Shown here in pieces: positions 43,823-57,302 of a DNA stretch of 64,000 nt. The notes beneath the pieces were generated by a model. That model was given only the letters and a program-made list of their open reading frames with translations, did not search any database and was not told the origin of the DNA. Source of the DNA: Pseudomonas sp. Irchel s3f7 (GTDB lineage: Bacteria; Pseudomonadota; Gammaproteobacteria; Pseudomonadales; Pseudomonadaceae); the NCBI RefSeq assembly GCF_900187615.1, contig NZ_FYDO01000014.1:1-64000 (forward strand), written 5' to 3'. Position 1 is the stretch's first letter. The number at the start of each line of letters is the position of its first letter. Position numbers and translations under genes: made by a program.

Positions 43823-45496
43823 TTATGCCTTTGCGGTAACGACCATCTTTTTCGCGTGAGCCAGGGATTCCTTGGTGAGGTCGATGCCTCCCAGCATCCG
43901 CGCGACTTCTTCGATACGATCGTTCTTGCTCAGCTTCGACACGGCTGTGCGGGTCGCATCCTCGCCGCGAACCTTGTGCACAAACAAATGTTGATGGCCC
44001 TGCGCCGCCACTTGCGGCAAGTGGGTCACGGTCAGCACCTGTCCGCGCTCGCCGAGTCGACGCAGTAACTGGCCGACAATTTCCGCCGTCGGGCCGCCGA
44101 TACCGACGTCCACTTCGTCGAACACCAGGGTCGGTATGCGGGAGGTCTGTGCAGTAATCACCTGAATCGCCAGGCTGATCCGCGACAGCTCGCCTCCGGA
44201 TGCCACTTTCGCCAGGGCTTTCAGTGGTTGGCCGGGGTTGGCGCTGACCAGTAATTCGACCTGTTCCAGGCCATTCGGCAGCAATTCGGCACTGGTGTTG
44301 GGGCGAAGCTCGATGGTGAAGCGTCCGCCTGGCATACCCAGTCTTTGGATTTCCTGCTCCACGGCACTGGCCAGGCTGCTTGAGGCTTGATGGCGCAGAT
44401 CGCTCAGCTCCCGAGCCTTTTCCTGATAGTGGCGGGCGTAGGACGACAATTCGTCGCTCAATCGCTCGATGGATTCGTCATTGGCATTCAGGGTTTCGAT
44501 TTCATCCAGCAGCTTCTGCTGCATCTCGGCGAGTTCAGTTGGCTGGATTCGATGCTTGCGGGCCAGGGTGTAGATCGCATCAAGCCGCTCTTCGAGGTAT
44601 TGAAGTCGCGACGGATCGGCGTCGAAGTTGTCCAGGAAGCGGTTCAGCTCGCCGACCGCTTCTTCGACCTGAATCTGCGCGCTGGTCAGCAAGCTGCTGG
44701 CTTCGCCCAGTGCGCCGATGGAGTTGTTCACGCTCGACAGTCGATTGAGGCTGGCAGTAAGGGCGTTCAGCACATTTCCTGAATCACTTTCGCTGCATTG
44801 CTCGACAACTTGGCGGCAGATTCCCAGCAGGGTTTCTGCATTGGTCAGGTTCTTGTGTTCCTGTTCCAGGTTCTCCAGCTCATTGTCGCCTAGGCCAAGG
44901 TTTTCCAGCTCTTCGAGCTGATAACTCAAGAGTTGATGGCGGGCGCGCTGTTCGTCACCGGAATTGGAGAGACGCTCCAGTTCCTGGCGGGTTTGGCGCC
45001 AGCGCTGGGCGGCAAGTTGAACCTGTCGGGCAAGGTCAGTAGCGCCGGCGTACTCGTCGAGCAGGCGACGGTGGGTGTCGGTCTTGAGCAGGGATTGGTG
45101 TTCGTGCTGGCTGTGGATGTCGATCAGCAGCTCGCCCAGCGCCTTGAGGTCGCCCAGGGGGCAGGGCGTGCCATTGATGTAGCCGCGAGAGCGCCCTTCG
45201 GAGGTGATGACCCGGCGCAGGATGCACGGGCCGTCGTTCTCGAGATCGCGCTCGGCCAGCCAGGCGCTGGCTTCCGGAATGTCGGCCAGATCGAACGTGG
45301 CCAGGATGTCGGCCTTGTCGGCGCCGGGGCGCACCACGCCGCTGTCGGCGCGATCACCCAGGGTCAGGCCCAATGCATCGAGCATGATCGACTTGCCCGC
45401 ACCGGTTTCCCCTGTGATCACGCTCATTCCGCGATCAAGTTCGAGGTCGAGATGTTCAACGATGGCGTAGTTGTGTACGGACAGGTGCACCAGCAT
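43823..45496 (-). CDS. recN: DNA repair protein RecN
   Basis: RecN is an SMC-like ATPase acting in double-strand-break repair. The 557-residue protein has Walker A (ITGETGAGKSIMLDALGLTL near residue 28), a long coiled-coil middle region (about 150-370) and the C-terminal signature KVASGGELSRISLAIQVI near 426 with Walker B TLVFDEVDVGIGG near 458. It is normally SOS-controlled; I did not find a clear LexA box in the 240-bp gap to grpE. Confidence 0.95.
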   Translation of the reverse strand: MLVHLSVHNYAIVEHLDLELDRGMSVITGETGAGKSIMLDALGLTLGDRADSGVVRPGADKADILATFDLADIPEASAWLAERDLENDGPCILRRVITSEGRSRGYINGTPCPLGDLKALGELLIDIHSQHEHQSLLKTDTHRRLLDEYAGATDLARQVQLAAQRWRQTRQELERLSNSGDEQRARHQLLSYQLEELENLGLGDNELENLEQEHKNLTNAETLLGICRQVVEQCSESDSGNVLNALTASLNRLSSVNNSIGALGEASSLLTSAQIQVEEAVGELNRFLDNFDADPSRLQYLEERLDAIYTLARKHRIQPTELAEMQQKLLDEIETLNANDESIERLSDELSSYARHYQEKARELSDLRHQASSSLASAVEQEIQRLGMPGGRFTIELRPNTSAELLPNGLEQVELLVSANPGQPLKALAKVASGGELSRISLAIQVITAQTSRIPTLVFDEVDVGIGGPTAEIVGQLLRRLGERGQVLTVTHLPQVAAQGHQHLFVHKVRGEDATRTAVSKLSKNDRIEEVARMLGGIDLTKESLAHAKKMVVTAKA

Positions 45497-45653
45497 GTGG
45501 GCCGCTCCCAGGTGTTAGGTCTGGTTATTTATACAGTGTTTTGTTTCTGGCTGACAATGCCCCTCGTTAGCTCGATTTGCTCGATCCGACGAAAGCCCTG
45601 GCGCGCAGGGGAATGACAATGCAGTTAATTTTTGTGGGGTTAATGATAGGTAC

Positions 45654-45683
45654 CCCTTGAAGCCCGATTTTGCGGCCCCATAT
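45654..45683 (+). promoter_or_regulatory. Sigma-32 heat-shock promoter of grpE
   Basis: CTTGAA at 45656-45661 and CCCCATAT at 45676-45683 are separated by 14 bases, a close match to the heat-shock consensus CTTGAAA-N(13-15)-CCCCATNT. The grpE start is about 54 bases downstream. Confidence 0.85.
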
Positions 45684-45736
45684 AGCTGGGCAGAAGCGCG
45701 AGTTGAGCTCGCGGAAGAAATTGAAAGGAGAAATCT

Positions 45737-46303
45737 ATGGCTGACGAACAGACAGTGGATACGCAAAACCCAGACGCCAACCAGGCGCCCGAGGCTTCGG
45801 GTGATGACCTGGCGGCTCGTGTACAAGTGCTCGAAGAGCAACTGGCAGGCGCTCAGGATCAGGCTTTGCGTGTAGCCGCCGATCTGCAGAACGTCCGCCG
45901 TCGCGCCGAACAGGATGTGGAAAAGGCTCACAAGTTCGCGCTGGAAAAATTCGCCAGCGACCTGCTGCCGATCGTCGACAGCCTGGAGCGTGGTCTGGAA
46001 TTGTCCAGCCCGGATGACGAAAGCATCCGTCCGATGCGCGAAGGCATCGAGCTGACCCTGAAAATGTTCCACGACACCCTCAAGCGTTATCAGCTTGAAG
46101 CGATCGATCCGCATGGCGAACCGTTCAACGCCGTTCACCATCAGGCGATGGCCATGCAGGAAAGCGCTGATGTCGAGCCGAACAGTGTTTTGAAGGTGTT
46201 CCAGAAGGGCTATCAGCTCAATGGTCGCCTGCTGCGCCCGGCGATGGTCGTGGTCAGCAAGGCGCCTGCGCCGGTTTCGCCTTCGATTGATGAGCAGGCT
46301 TGA
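45737..46303 (+). CDS. grpE: Nucleotide exchange factor GrpE
   Basis: GrpE releases ADP from DnaK. The 188-residue protein has an acidic disordered N-terminus, a coiled coil (residues about 35-80, [20 protein letters not shown] then [20 protein letters not shown]) and the C-terminal beta domain ([20 protein letters not shown]). An AAAGGAGA ribosome site precedes ATG 45737. It is the first gene of the grpE-dnaK-dnaJ cluster. Confidence 0.97.
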   Translation: MADEQTVDTQNPDANQAPEASGDDLAARVQVLEEQLAGAQDQALRVAADLQNVRRRAEQDVEKAHKFALEKFASDLLPIVDSLERGLELSSPDDESIRPMREGIELTLKMFHDTLKRYQLEAIDPHGEPFNAVHHQAMAMQESADVEPNSVLKVFQKGYQLNGRLLRPAMVVVSKAPAPVSPSIDEQA

Positions 46304-46326
46304 AATCCGCCGCAAGGCCCCCATTT
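46299..46326 (+). promoter_or_regulatory. Sigma-32 heat-shock promoter of dnaK
   Basis: CTTGAAA at 46299-46305 and CCCCATTT at 46319-46326 have the same 14-base spacing (counted from CTTGAA) as the grpE promoter. The -35 element overlaps the grpE stop codon. dnaK begins 80 bases downstream, so dnaK can be induced without grpE. Confidence 0.85.
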
Positions 46327-46405
46327 ATAAGTCAAGCGTTTAAGTGCTACCGCAGTTAGCCACCACTGCTGCGGCAACCAAATCCAAAGTTTCGGGAGAG
46401 TGAAC

Positions 46406-48322
<1,917 letters not shown>

Positions 48323-48376
48323 GTTGTTGGTCGGCCGGTTGACTGCCTTCAGGCGGTGACTGGTAGGATGTCGCCG

Positions 48377-48397
48377 CGCGGGAGCTTGCTCCCGCGT
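48377..48397. repeat. REP-like palindrome between dnaK and dnaJ
   Basis: CGCGGGAGCTTGCTCCCGCG is a near-perfect palindrome in the 297-bp gap between dnaK and dnaJ. It can form an RNA hairpin and may limit read-through. I see no sigma-32 promoter in this gap, so dnaJ probably depends on read-through or on a promoter I cannot recognise. Confidence 0.7.
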
Positions 48398-48619
48398 TGG
48401 CGTATCTGGAATACGCGAATTTTTACAGCATGCGACAAGGTTCGCGCGTTGTTGGCATGGCCGGGAATGCTCCTGCTTTCCGAGCTGAAAGTGCCAAATC
48501 GAAACAAAGACCAGGATCGTTGAATTGACGTGAGTTGGGTCCGGGCCTGTATTGGGGCTCAACGAGTTCGGCAAGGCTCAGGAGGGGTTTGTCGGACGTC
48601 CTTAAGAGTGCAAAGACTT

Positions 48620-50558
<1,939 letters not shown>

Positions 50559-50572
50559 GATGCACCCGAAAT

Positions 50573-50605
50573 CGGGCTCGCGCACAGCGTTTGAGCCCGG
50601 TTTTA
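50573..50605 (+). terminator. Terminator after dapB
   Basis: CGGGCTC and GAGCCCG form a stem with a 13-base loop, followed by GTTTTA. It separates dapB from the carAB leader. Confidence 0.75.
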
Positions 50606-50733
50606 CTCCGCCAGCGACGTCCTGTCGCATTCTCCAGCCTTTAAGGCTCATTGGCGGTAGACCAAAAAGGCCTTTTTCTGTAAGCTACAGCTTTAGTGTG
50701 TCCACTAAAAGCGCGCAGAATAATTCAGTGAAG

Positions 50734-50771
50734 AAGCGGGGTGACGTGTCCATACGTCACTCCGCTTTTTT
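50734..50771 (+). terminator. Terminator-like hairpin (attenuator) in the carAB leader
   Basis: AAGCGG-GTGACGT and ACGTCAC-CCGCTT form a long stem with a small loop, followed by six T. It is 46 bp before the carA start and lies after the dapB terminator, so it sits in the carAB leader. It fits an attenuator controlling carAB by pyrimidine or arginine supply; no leader peptide was proved. Confidence 0.75.
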
Positions 50772-50816
50772 ACAACCTGCGATCGCCCTTTCAGGCTTTA
50801 TTTACGGGAGGTCTTC

Positions 50817-51953
50817 TTGACTAAGCCAGCCATACTCGCCCTTGCTGATGGCAGCATTTTTCGCGGCGAAGCCATTGGAGCCGACGGTCAAACCGTTGGT
50901 GAGGTGGTGTTCAACACCGCAATGACCGGCTATCAGGAAATCCTTACCGATCCTTCCTACGCCCAACAGATCGTTACCCTGACTTACCCGCACATCGGCA
51001 ACACCGGCACCACGCCGGAAGACGCCGAGTCGAACCGCGTCTGGTCTGCCGGCCTGGTCATCCGTGACCTGCCACTGGTTGCGAGCAACTGGCGTAGCAC
51101 GATGTCCCTGTCCGATTACCTGAAGGCCAACAACGTTGTGGCCATCGCCGGTATCGACACCCGCCGCCTGACGCGCATCCTGCGTGAAAAAGGCGCGCAG
51201 AACGGCTGCATCATGGCCGGTGACAACATTTCCGAAGCCGCTGCGATCGCCGCCGCCCAAGGTTTCCCAGGCCTCAAAGGCATGGACCTGGCGAAAGTCG
51301 TCAGCACCAAGGAAAGCTACGAGTGGCGCTCGACTGTCTGGGATCTGAAAACCGACAGCCACGCGACTATCGAAGCCTCCGAGCTGCCGTACCACGTGGT
51401 GGCCTACGACTACGGCGTCAAGGTGAACATCCTGCGCATGCTGGTTGAGCGAGGTTGCCGTGTGACCGTCGTGCCTGCGCAAACCCCTGCCGCCGATGTG
51501 CTGGCGCTGAAGCCGGACGGCGTGTTCCTGTCCAACGGCCCTGGCGATCCGGAGCCTTGCGACTACGCGATCCAGGCGATCAAGGATGTGCTGGAAACCG
51601 AGATTCCGGTCTTCGGTATCTGCCTCGGTCACCAACTGCTGGCCCTGGCCTCCGGCGCCAAGACCTTGAAAATGGGTCATGGTCACCACGGTGCCAACCA
51701 CCCGGTCCAGGATCTGGACAGCGGTGTGGTGATGATCACCAGCCAGAACCACGGTTTTGCCGTAGACGAAACGACCCTGCCAGCCAACGTTCGCGCGATC
51801 CACAAATCGCTGTTCGACGGCACCCTGCAAGGGATCGAGCGTACCGACAAGAGCGCCTTCAGCTTCCAGGGGCACCCGGAAGCCAGCCCTGGCCCGAACG
51901 ACGTAGCGCCATTGTTTGATCGCTTCATCAACGAGATGGCCAAGCGACGCTGA
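50817..51953 (+). CDS. carA: Carbamoyl-phosphate synthase small subunit (glutaminase)
   Basis: CarA hydrolyses glutamine and feeds ammonia to CarB for carbamoyl phosphate, a precursor of arginine and pyrimidines. The 378-residue protein has the N-terminal CPSase small-chain domain ([16 protein letters not shown]) and a class-I glutaminase with the nucleophile in [15 protein letters not shown] (Cys near residue 270) and the His/Glu pair in [11 protein letters not shown]. It starts at TTG 50817 with a GGGAGG ribosome site six bases before it; no ATG precedes the conserved start. Confidence 0.95.
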   Translation: MTKPAILALADGSIFRGEAIGADGQTVGEVVFNTAMTGYQEILTDPSYAQQIVTLTYPHIGNTGTTPEDAESNRVWSAGLVIRDLPLVASNWRSTMSLSDYLKANNVVAIAGIDTRRLTRILREKGAQNGCIMAGDNISEAAAIAAAQGFPGLKGMDLAKVVSTKESYEWRSTVWDLKTDSHATIEASELPYHVVAYDYGVKVNILRMLVERGCRVTVVPAQTPAADVLALKPDGVFLSNGPGDPEPCDYAIQAIKDVLETEIPVFGICLGHQLLALASGAKTLKMGHGHHGANHPVQDLDSGVVMITSQNHGFAVDETTLPANVRAIHKSLFDGTLQGIERTDKSAFSFQGHPEASPGPNDVAPLFDRFINEMAKRR

Positions 51954-52071
51954 TCGCTCGCCCTGATGTAGCAAAGCTTGAGGGTGGTCCCGACACCGGT
52001 GGCCCCCTCAAGGCTTCAGAGATTGAACAAGACGGCTTGCCGACTGACCTGCGGATTTGAGTGACAAACCC

Positions 52072-55000
52072 ATGCCAAAACGTACAGACATTAAAAGCAT
52101 CCTGATTCTCGGCGCTGGCCCGATCGTAATCGGCCAGGCCTGCGAATTCGACTACTCCGGCGCCCAGGCCTGTAAAGCCCTGCGCGAAGAGGGCTATCGC
52201 GTCATCCTGGTGAACTCCAACCCGGCCACCATCATGACCGACCCGGCCATGGCTGACGCCACCTACATCGAGCCGATCAAGTGGCAGACCGTCGCCAAGA
52301 TCATCGAGAAAGAACGTCCGGACGCGCTGCTGCCGACCATGGGCGGCCAGACCGCTCTGAACTGCGCCCTGGACCTGGAGCGCGAAGGCGTTCTGGAGAA
52401 GTTCGGCGTAGAAATGATCGGTGCCAACGCCGACACCATCGACAAGGCTGAAGACCGTTCGCGTTTCGACAAGGCGATGAAATCCATCGGCCTGGACTGC
52501 CCGCGGTCCGGTATCGCCCATAGCATGGAAGAGGCCAATGCGGTCCTCGAGAAGCTCGGCTTCCCGTGCATCATCCGTCCGTCCTTCACCATGGGCGGCA
52601 CCGGTGGCGGTATCGCTTACAACCGTGAAGAGTTCGAAGAAATCTGCGCCCGTGGTCTGGACCTGTCGCCGACCAAAGAGCTGCTGATCGACGAATCGCT
52701 GATCGGCTGGAAAGAGTACGAGATGGAGGTTGTCCGCGATAAGAAGGACAACTGCATCATCGTCTGCTCGATCGAAAACTTCGACCCGATGGGTGTGCAC
52801 ACCGGTGACTCGATCACCGTGGCTCCAGCGCAAACCCTGACTGACAAGGAATACCAGATCCTGCGTAACGCCTCCCTGGCGGTACTGCGCGAGATCGGCG
52901 TTGAAACCGGCGGTTCCAACGTGCAGTTCGGTATCTGCCCGGATACCGGCCGCATGGTCGTGATCGAGATGAACCCGCGTGTATCCCGCTCCTCGGCGCT
53001 GGCCTCGAAAGCCACCGGTTTCCCGATCGCCAAGGTCGCGGCCAAGCTGGCCGTGGGTTACACCCTCGACGAGCTGTCGAACGACATCACCGGCGGCAAG
53101 ACCCCGGCGTCCTTCGAGCCATCCATCGACTACGTCGTCACCAAGCTGCCGCGCTTCGCTTTCGAGAAGTTCGCCAAAGCTGACGCGCGCCTGACCACTC
53201 AGATGAAGTCGGTTGGTGAAGTCATGGCCATCGGCCGTACCTTCCAGGAATCCCTGCAGAAAGCCCTGCGCGGCCTGGAAGTCGGTGTTTGCGGTCTGGA
53301 CGAGAAGCTCGACCTGAGCAATCCGGAAAGCATGAGCGTGCTCAAGCGCGAACTGACCGTGCCGGGCGCCGAGCGTATCTGGTACGTGGCTGACGCCTTC
53401 CGCGCCGGTATGACCGTCGAAGAAATCTTCGGCATGAACATGATCGACCCTTGGTTCCTGGTGCAGATCGAAGATCTGATCAAGGACGAAGAGAAGGTCA
53501 AGACCCTGGGTCTGTCGGCTATCGACAAAGACCTGATGTTCCGCCTCAAGCGCAAAGGCTTCTCCGATCAGCGTCTGGCCAAGCTGCTGGGCGTGACCGA
53601 GAAGAACCTGCGGACTCACCGTCACAAGCTGGAAGTGTTCCCGGTCTACAAGCGCGTTGACACCTGCGCCGCCGAGTTCGCCACCGACACCGCTTACCTC
53701 TATTCGACTTACGAAGAAGAGTGCGAAGCCGCGCCGTCGGGTCGCGACAAGATCATGATTCTGGGCGGTGGCCCGAACCGTATCGGTCAAGGTATCGAGT
53801 TCGACTACTGCTGCGTACACGCTGCCCTCGCACTGCGCGAAGACGGCTACGAAACCATCATGGTCAACTGCAACCCGGAAACTGTTTCCACTGACTACGA
53901 CACGTCCGACCGTCTGTACTTCGAATCGGTAACCCTGGAAGACGTGCTGGAAATCTGCCGCGTCGAGAAGCCGAAAGGCGTGATCGTCCAGTACGGCGGC
54001 CAGACTCCGCTGAAACTGGCTCGTGCCCTGGAAGCCGCTGGCGTGCCAATTATCGGCACCAGCCCTGACGCGATCGACCGTGCCGAAGACCGTGAGCGTT
54101 TCCAGCAAATGGTTGAACGTCTGAACCTGCGTCAGCCGCCAAACGCCACCGTGCGCAGCGAAGACGAAGCAATTCGTGCCGCCAGCAAGATCGGTTACCC
54201 GCTGGTCGTACGCCCATCCTACGTACTGGGTGGACGCGCGATGGAAATCGTTTACGAAGAAGAAGAGCTCAAGCGCTACCTGCGTGACGCGGTGAAAGTG
54301 TCCAACGACAGCCCGGTGCTGCTCGACCACTTCCTCAACTGCGCCATCGAAATGGACGTGGATGCGGTCTGCGACGGTAAAGACGTCGTGATCGGCGCGA
54401 TCATGCAGCACATCGAGCAGGCCGGCGTTCACTCCGGTGACTCCGCATGCTCGCTGCCGCCGTACTCGCTGCCTGCGCACATCCAGGACGAGATGCGTGA
54501 CCAGGTCAAGAAAATGGCCCTGGAGTTGGGCGTGGTCGGCCTGATGAACGTACAGCTGGCGCTGCAAGGCGACGACATCTACGTCATCGAAGTCAATCCG
54601 CGTGCTTCCCGTACTGTGCCGTTCGTGTCCAAGTGTATCGGTGTTTCCCTGGCAATGATCGCGGCTCGCGTCATGGCCGGTAAGACCCTGAAGGAAATCG
54701 GCTTCACCAAGGAAATCATTCCGAACTTCTACAGCGTGAAAGAGGCGGTGTTCCCATTCGCCAAATTCCCTGGCGTTGACCCGATCCTCGGCCCAGAGAT
54801 GAAGTCGACCGGCGAAGTGATGGGCGTGGGCGACACTTTCGGTGAAGCATTCGCCAAGGCCCAGATGGGTGCCAGCGAAGTACTGCCAACTGGCGGCACT
54901 GCGTTCATCAGCGTACGTGATGACGACAAGCCACTGGTTGCAGGCGTAGCCCGTGATCTGATCAACTTGGGTTTCGAAGTGGTTGCCACTGCCGGTACTG

Positions 55001-55293
55001 CCAAGCTGATCGAAGCCGCAGGCCTGAAAGTGCGTCGTGTGAACAAGGTGACGGAAGGGCGTCCGCACGTGGTCGACATGATCAAGAATGACGAAGTCAC
55101 GCTGATCATCAACACCACCGAAGGTCGTCAGTCGATCGCTGATTCGTACTCCATTCGTCGAAATGCCCTGCAGCACAAGATCTACTGCACCACCACCATT
55201 GCTGCTGGCGAAGCCATCTGCGAAGCGCTCAAGTTCGGTCCAGAGAAGACCGTGCGTCGCTTGCAGGATCTACACGCAGGATTGAAGGCATGA
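52072..55293 (+). CDS. carB: Carbamoyl-phosphate synthase large subunit
   Basis: CarB joins bicarbonate, ammonia and two ATP to carbamoyl phosphate. The 1073-residue protein has two ATP-grasp halves (first from [20 protein letters not shown] at residue 3, second from [20 protein letters not shown] near 560), an oligomerisation domain between them and a C-terminal MGS-like allosteric domain ([20 protein letters not shown] near 945). ATG 52072 gives the E. coli length; the ORF opens at 52057. It is 118 bp after carA, which may hold its own ribosome and regulatory signals. Confidence 0.97.
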   Translation: MPKRTDIKSILILGAGPIVIGQACEFDYSGAQACKALREEGYRVILVNSNPATIMTDPAMADATYIEPIKWQTVAKIIEKERPDALLPTMGGQTALNCALDLEREGVLEKFGVEMIGANADTIDKAEDRSRFDKAMKSIGLDCPRSGIAHSMEEANAVLEKLGFPCIIRPSFTMGGTGGGIAYNREEFEEICARGLDLSPTKELLIDESLIGWKEYEMEVVRDKKDNCIIVCSIENFDPMGVHTGDSITVAPAQTLTDKEYQILRNASLAVLREIGVETGGSNVQFGICPDTGRMVVIEMNPRVSRSSALASKATGFPIAKVAAKLAVGYTLDELSNDITGGKTPASFEPSIDYVVTKLPRFAFEKFAKADARLTTQMKSVGEVMAIGRTFQESLQKALRGLEVGVCGLDEKLDLSNPESMSVLKRELTVPGAERIWYVADAFRAGMTVEEIFGMNMIDPWFLVQIEDLIKDEEKVKTLGLSAIDKDLMFRLKRKGFSDQRLAKLLGVTEKNLRTHRHKLEVFPVYKRVDTCAAEFATDTAYLYSTYEEECEAAPSGRDKIMILGGGPNRIGQGIEFDYCCVHAALALREDGYETIMVNCNPETVSTDYDTSDRLYFESVTLEDVLEICRVEKPKGVIVQYGGQTPLKLARALEAAGVPIIGTSPDAIDRAEDRERFQQMVERLNLRQPPNATVRSEDEAIRAASKIGYPLVVRPSYVLGGRAMEIVYEEEELKRYLRDAVKVSNDSPVLLDHFLNCAIEMDVDAVCDGKDVVIGAIMQHIEQAGVHSGDSACSLPPYSLPAHIQDEMRDQVKKMALELGVVGLMNVQLALQGDDIYVIEVNPRASRTVPFVSKCIGVSLAMIAARVMAGKTLKEIGFTKEIIPNFYSVKEAVFPFAKFPGVDPILGPEMKSTGEVMGVGDTFGEAFAKAQMGASEVLPTGGTAFISVRDDDKPLVAGVARDLINLGFEVVATAGTAKLIEAAGLKVRRVNKVTEGRPHVVDMIKNDEVTLIINTTEGRQSIADSYSIRRNALQHKIYCTTTIAAGEAICEALKFGPEKTVRRLQDLHAGLKA

Positions 55294-55772
55294 GCATAAC
55301 CAAGTACCCAATGACTGTTCAGGGCGCTCGCGCCCTGGAAGAAGAACATGCTCACCTGACCAAGGTCGTCCGTCCGAAGCTCAGCCAAGACATCGGTACG
55401 GCCCGCGAGTTGGGTGACTTGAAGGAAAACGCCGAATACCACGCTGCTCGCGAACAGCAGGGCATGGTCGAGGCGCGGATCCGTGACATTGAAGGCCGGA
55501 TTCAGAATCAGGTTGTCATCGATGTCACGACCATTCCTCACACCGGCAAAGTGATTTTTGGCACGACCGTCGAGATCGCCAATGTTGAGACGGATGAGCG
55601 CGTCACTTACCACATCGTGGGTGAGGACGAGGCTGACTTCAAACTCGGCAAGATTTCGGTCGGTTCGCCATTGGCTCGCGCCTTGATTGCCAAGGAAGAG
55701 GGTGATGTCGTGGCGGTGAAGACGCCTGGTGGCGTTATCGAGTACGAGATTGTCGAAGTTCGCCACATCTGA
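55290..55772 (+). CDS. greA: Transcription elongation factor GreA
   Basis: GreA rescues backtracked RNA polymerase by stimulating RNA cleavage. The 160-residue protein has the N-terminal coiled coil with acidic tip ([20 protein letters not shown] near residue 40) and the C-terminal FKBP-like domain ([20 protein letters not shown] near 115). It overlaps the carB stop by 4 bp (ATGA), so it is part of the carAB transcript. Confidence 0.96.
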   Translation: MSITKYPMTVQGARALEEEHAHLTKVVRPKLSQDIGTARELGDLKENAEYHAAREQQGMVEARIRDIEGRIQNQVVIDVTTIPHTGKVIFGTTVEIANVETDERVTYHIVGEDEADFKLGKISVGSPLARALIAKEEGDVVAVKTPGGVIEYEIVEVRHI

Positions 55773-55800
55773 AGGCCGGCGCTCGCTTCTTGCGGGTGCC

Positions 55801-56060
55801 ATGCTTTGGCAGCTGGCCCAGATGTTGTGGGTCGGCGGCTTATGGTTGTTGCACATCGGTTTGCTACCGGTGCTGGGCCGAATTGGCCTGGCGCCGCTGC
55901 TGATCGACGAATTTACGGCATGCTGAAGGCGCTGATGGTGAGGTTAGCAGCAGCGTGCGTGATTTTTCAGGCTTTGGTGCTGATCGAGGCCGAGGGCCTT
56001 GTCAGTCTATGGCGGGATTTTCGTGGGTGGAGTGGCAGGGTGCGCGAAGCACACCCTTGA
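55801..56060 (+). pseudogene. Frameshifted and shortened DUF4149-like membrane gene
   Basis: Frame one (from ATG 55801) encodes MLWQLAQMLWVGGLWLLHIG then LLPVLGRIGLAPLLIDE and stops at 55926. Frame two continues the same family sequence, GMLKALMVRLAAACVIFQAL then VLIEAEGLVSLWRDFRGW, to 56060. The two fit end to end if one base is gained or lost near 55915 (GACGAATTTACGGCATG). The second part also stops early, since DUF4149/TMEM205-like proteins of this locus are normally about 140 residues with further helices. I read it as a decayed small membrane protein gene; a sequencing error could explain the frameshift but not the short end. Confidence 0.65.
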
Positions 56061-56069
56061 CCCTTGCCA

Positions 56070-56378
56070 TCACTTGAAGCGATGAACGTTCGACAGCTGC
56101 TTGTTGACGCTGAAGTTCTTGCGGTAAATCAGTGCCATCTTGCCGATGACTTGAACCAGATCCGCTTTGCCGACCTTGCAGAGTTCTGCAATGGACGCCA
56201 GGCGCGATTCGCGATCGAGGATGTTGAGCTTGATTTTAATCAGCTCGTGATCCGCCAAAGCGCGTTCAAGTTCGGCTAACACACCTTCAGTCAAACCGTT
56301 GTCAGCCACAATCAAAACTGGTTTCAGATGGTGGCCAATGGATTTGTACTGTTTCTTCTGCTCTTGAGTGAGCGGCAT
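56070..56378 (-). CDS. yhbY: Ribosome-assembly RNA-binding protein YhbY
   Basis: YhbY is a CRM-domain protein bound to pre-50S particles. The 102-residue protein shows LTQEQKKQYKSIGHHLKPVL, ADNGLTEGVLAELERALADH then ELIKIKL, the whole CRM fold. It is divergent from rlmE, another 50S-assembly gene, with a palindrome between them. Confidence 0.93.
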   Translation of the reverse strand: MPLTQEQKKQYKSIGHHLKPVLIVADNGLTEGVLAELERALADHELIKIKLNILDRESRLASIAELCKVGKADLVQVIGKMALIYRKNFSVNKQLSNVHRFK

Positions 56379-56403
56379 AATCTGACCCTTTCGTCTGGAT
56401 TCT

Positions 56404-56424
56404 GTAAAATGGCGGCCATTTTAC
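56404..56424. promoter_or_regulatory. Palindrome between yhbY and rlmE
   Basis: GTAAAATGG and CCATTTTAC are perfect inverted arms around a three-base CGG centre, 26 bp from the yhbY start and 56 bp before rlmE. Each arm contains a -10-like TAAAAT, so it may hold two overlapping divergent promoters or an operator. Confidence 0.6.
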
Positions 56425-56479
56425 CCGAGGGCTCGTGGATCCGCCCAATTAATCACGACCCTTATTATCGAGGTGCCCA

Positions 56480-57109
56480 ATGGCGCGTTCCAAGACAAGC
56501 CTTGGTTGGCTGAAAAGACATGTCAATGATCCTTATGTGAAGCAGGCGCAGAAGGATGGCTACCGCTCGCGTGCGAGTTACAAACTCCTGGAGGTCCAGG
56601 AGAAATACAAGCTGATCCGTCCAGGTATGAGCGTTGTCGACCTGGGTGCGGCCCCCGGTGGCTGGTCGCAGGTCACTAGCCGGCTGATTGGTGGCCAGGG
56701 GCGTTTGATCGCCTCGGACATACTGGAAATGGACAGCATTCCGGACGTCACTTTCATCCAGGGTGACTTCACTCAGGATGAAGTGCTCGCCCAGATCCTT
56801 GAGGCCGTGGGTAATTCGCAGGTGGACCTTGTGATTTCCGATATGGCCCCCAATATGAGTGGTACGCCTGCAGTAGACATGCCAAAAGCCATGTTTCTTT
56901 GCGAGCTGGCGCTTGATTTGGCGGAGCGGATACTCAAGCCGGGTGGCAATTTCGTGATCAAGGTTTTTCAGGGCGAAGGGTTCGATGCTTACGTGAAAGG
57001 CACTCGTCAGAAATTCGACAAGGTCCAGATGATCAAGCCAGACTCTTCCCGTGGCAGTTCCCGCGAGCAATACATGCTGGCTTGGGGTTACCGCGGTCGT
57101 AGCGAGTAA
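56480..57109 (+). CDS. rlmE: 23S rRNA 2'-O-methyltransferase RlmE (FtsJ/RrmJ)
   Basis: RlmE methylates U2552 in the A loop of 23S rRNA at a late 50S step. The 209-residue protein has the SAM-binding motif [20 protein letters not shown] near residue 52 and the catalytic K-D-K-E elements ([61 protein letters not shown]). It is heat-shock inducible in E. coli and precedes ftsH, as here. Confidence 0.96.
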   Translation: MARSKTSLGWLKRHVNDPYVKQAQKDGYRSRASYKLLEVQEKYKLIRPGMSVVDLGAAPGGWSQVTSRLIGGQGRLIASDILEMDSIPDVTFIQGDFTQDEVLAQILEAVGNSQVDLVISDMAPNMSGTPAVDMPKAMFLCELALDLAERILKPGGNFVIKVFQGEGFDAYVKGTRQKFDKVQMIKPDSSRGSSREQYMLAWGYRGRSE

Positions 57110-57302
57110 AACGAGGTTTTTCGACCGGGGCGATAGGATTTTCGTATTTCGCCTTGTAAGAATTAGCGAATATTGTGTAGGAAGTGTTTCACAAAGGGTT
57201 ACAGACGGCGCCTGCCAAGTTGTAGGTAATGTAGTAAGTTAGGCCGGTGAATATCATGCGAAGCGCGCGCCATCAGCGGCGCTTGCTTCAGAGGGTAGTT
57301 AA

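Noticed and set aside
51928..55176. Very long leftward open frame opposite carB
   Set aside because: It is the antisense shadow of carB; carB matches its family over the full length.
57110..57302. A sigma-32 promoter before ftsH
   Set aside because: I found no CTTGAA-CCCCAT pair with proper spacing in this gap.
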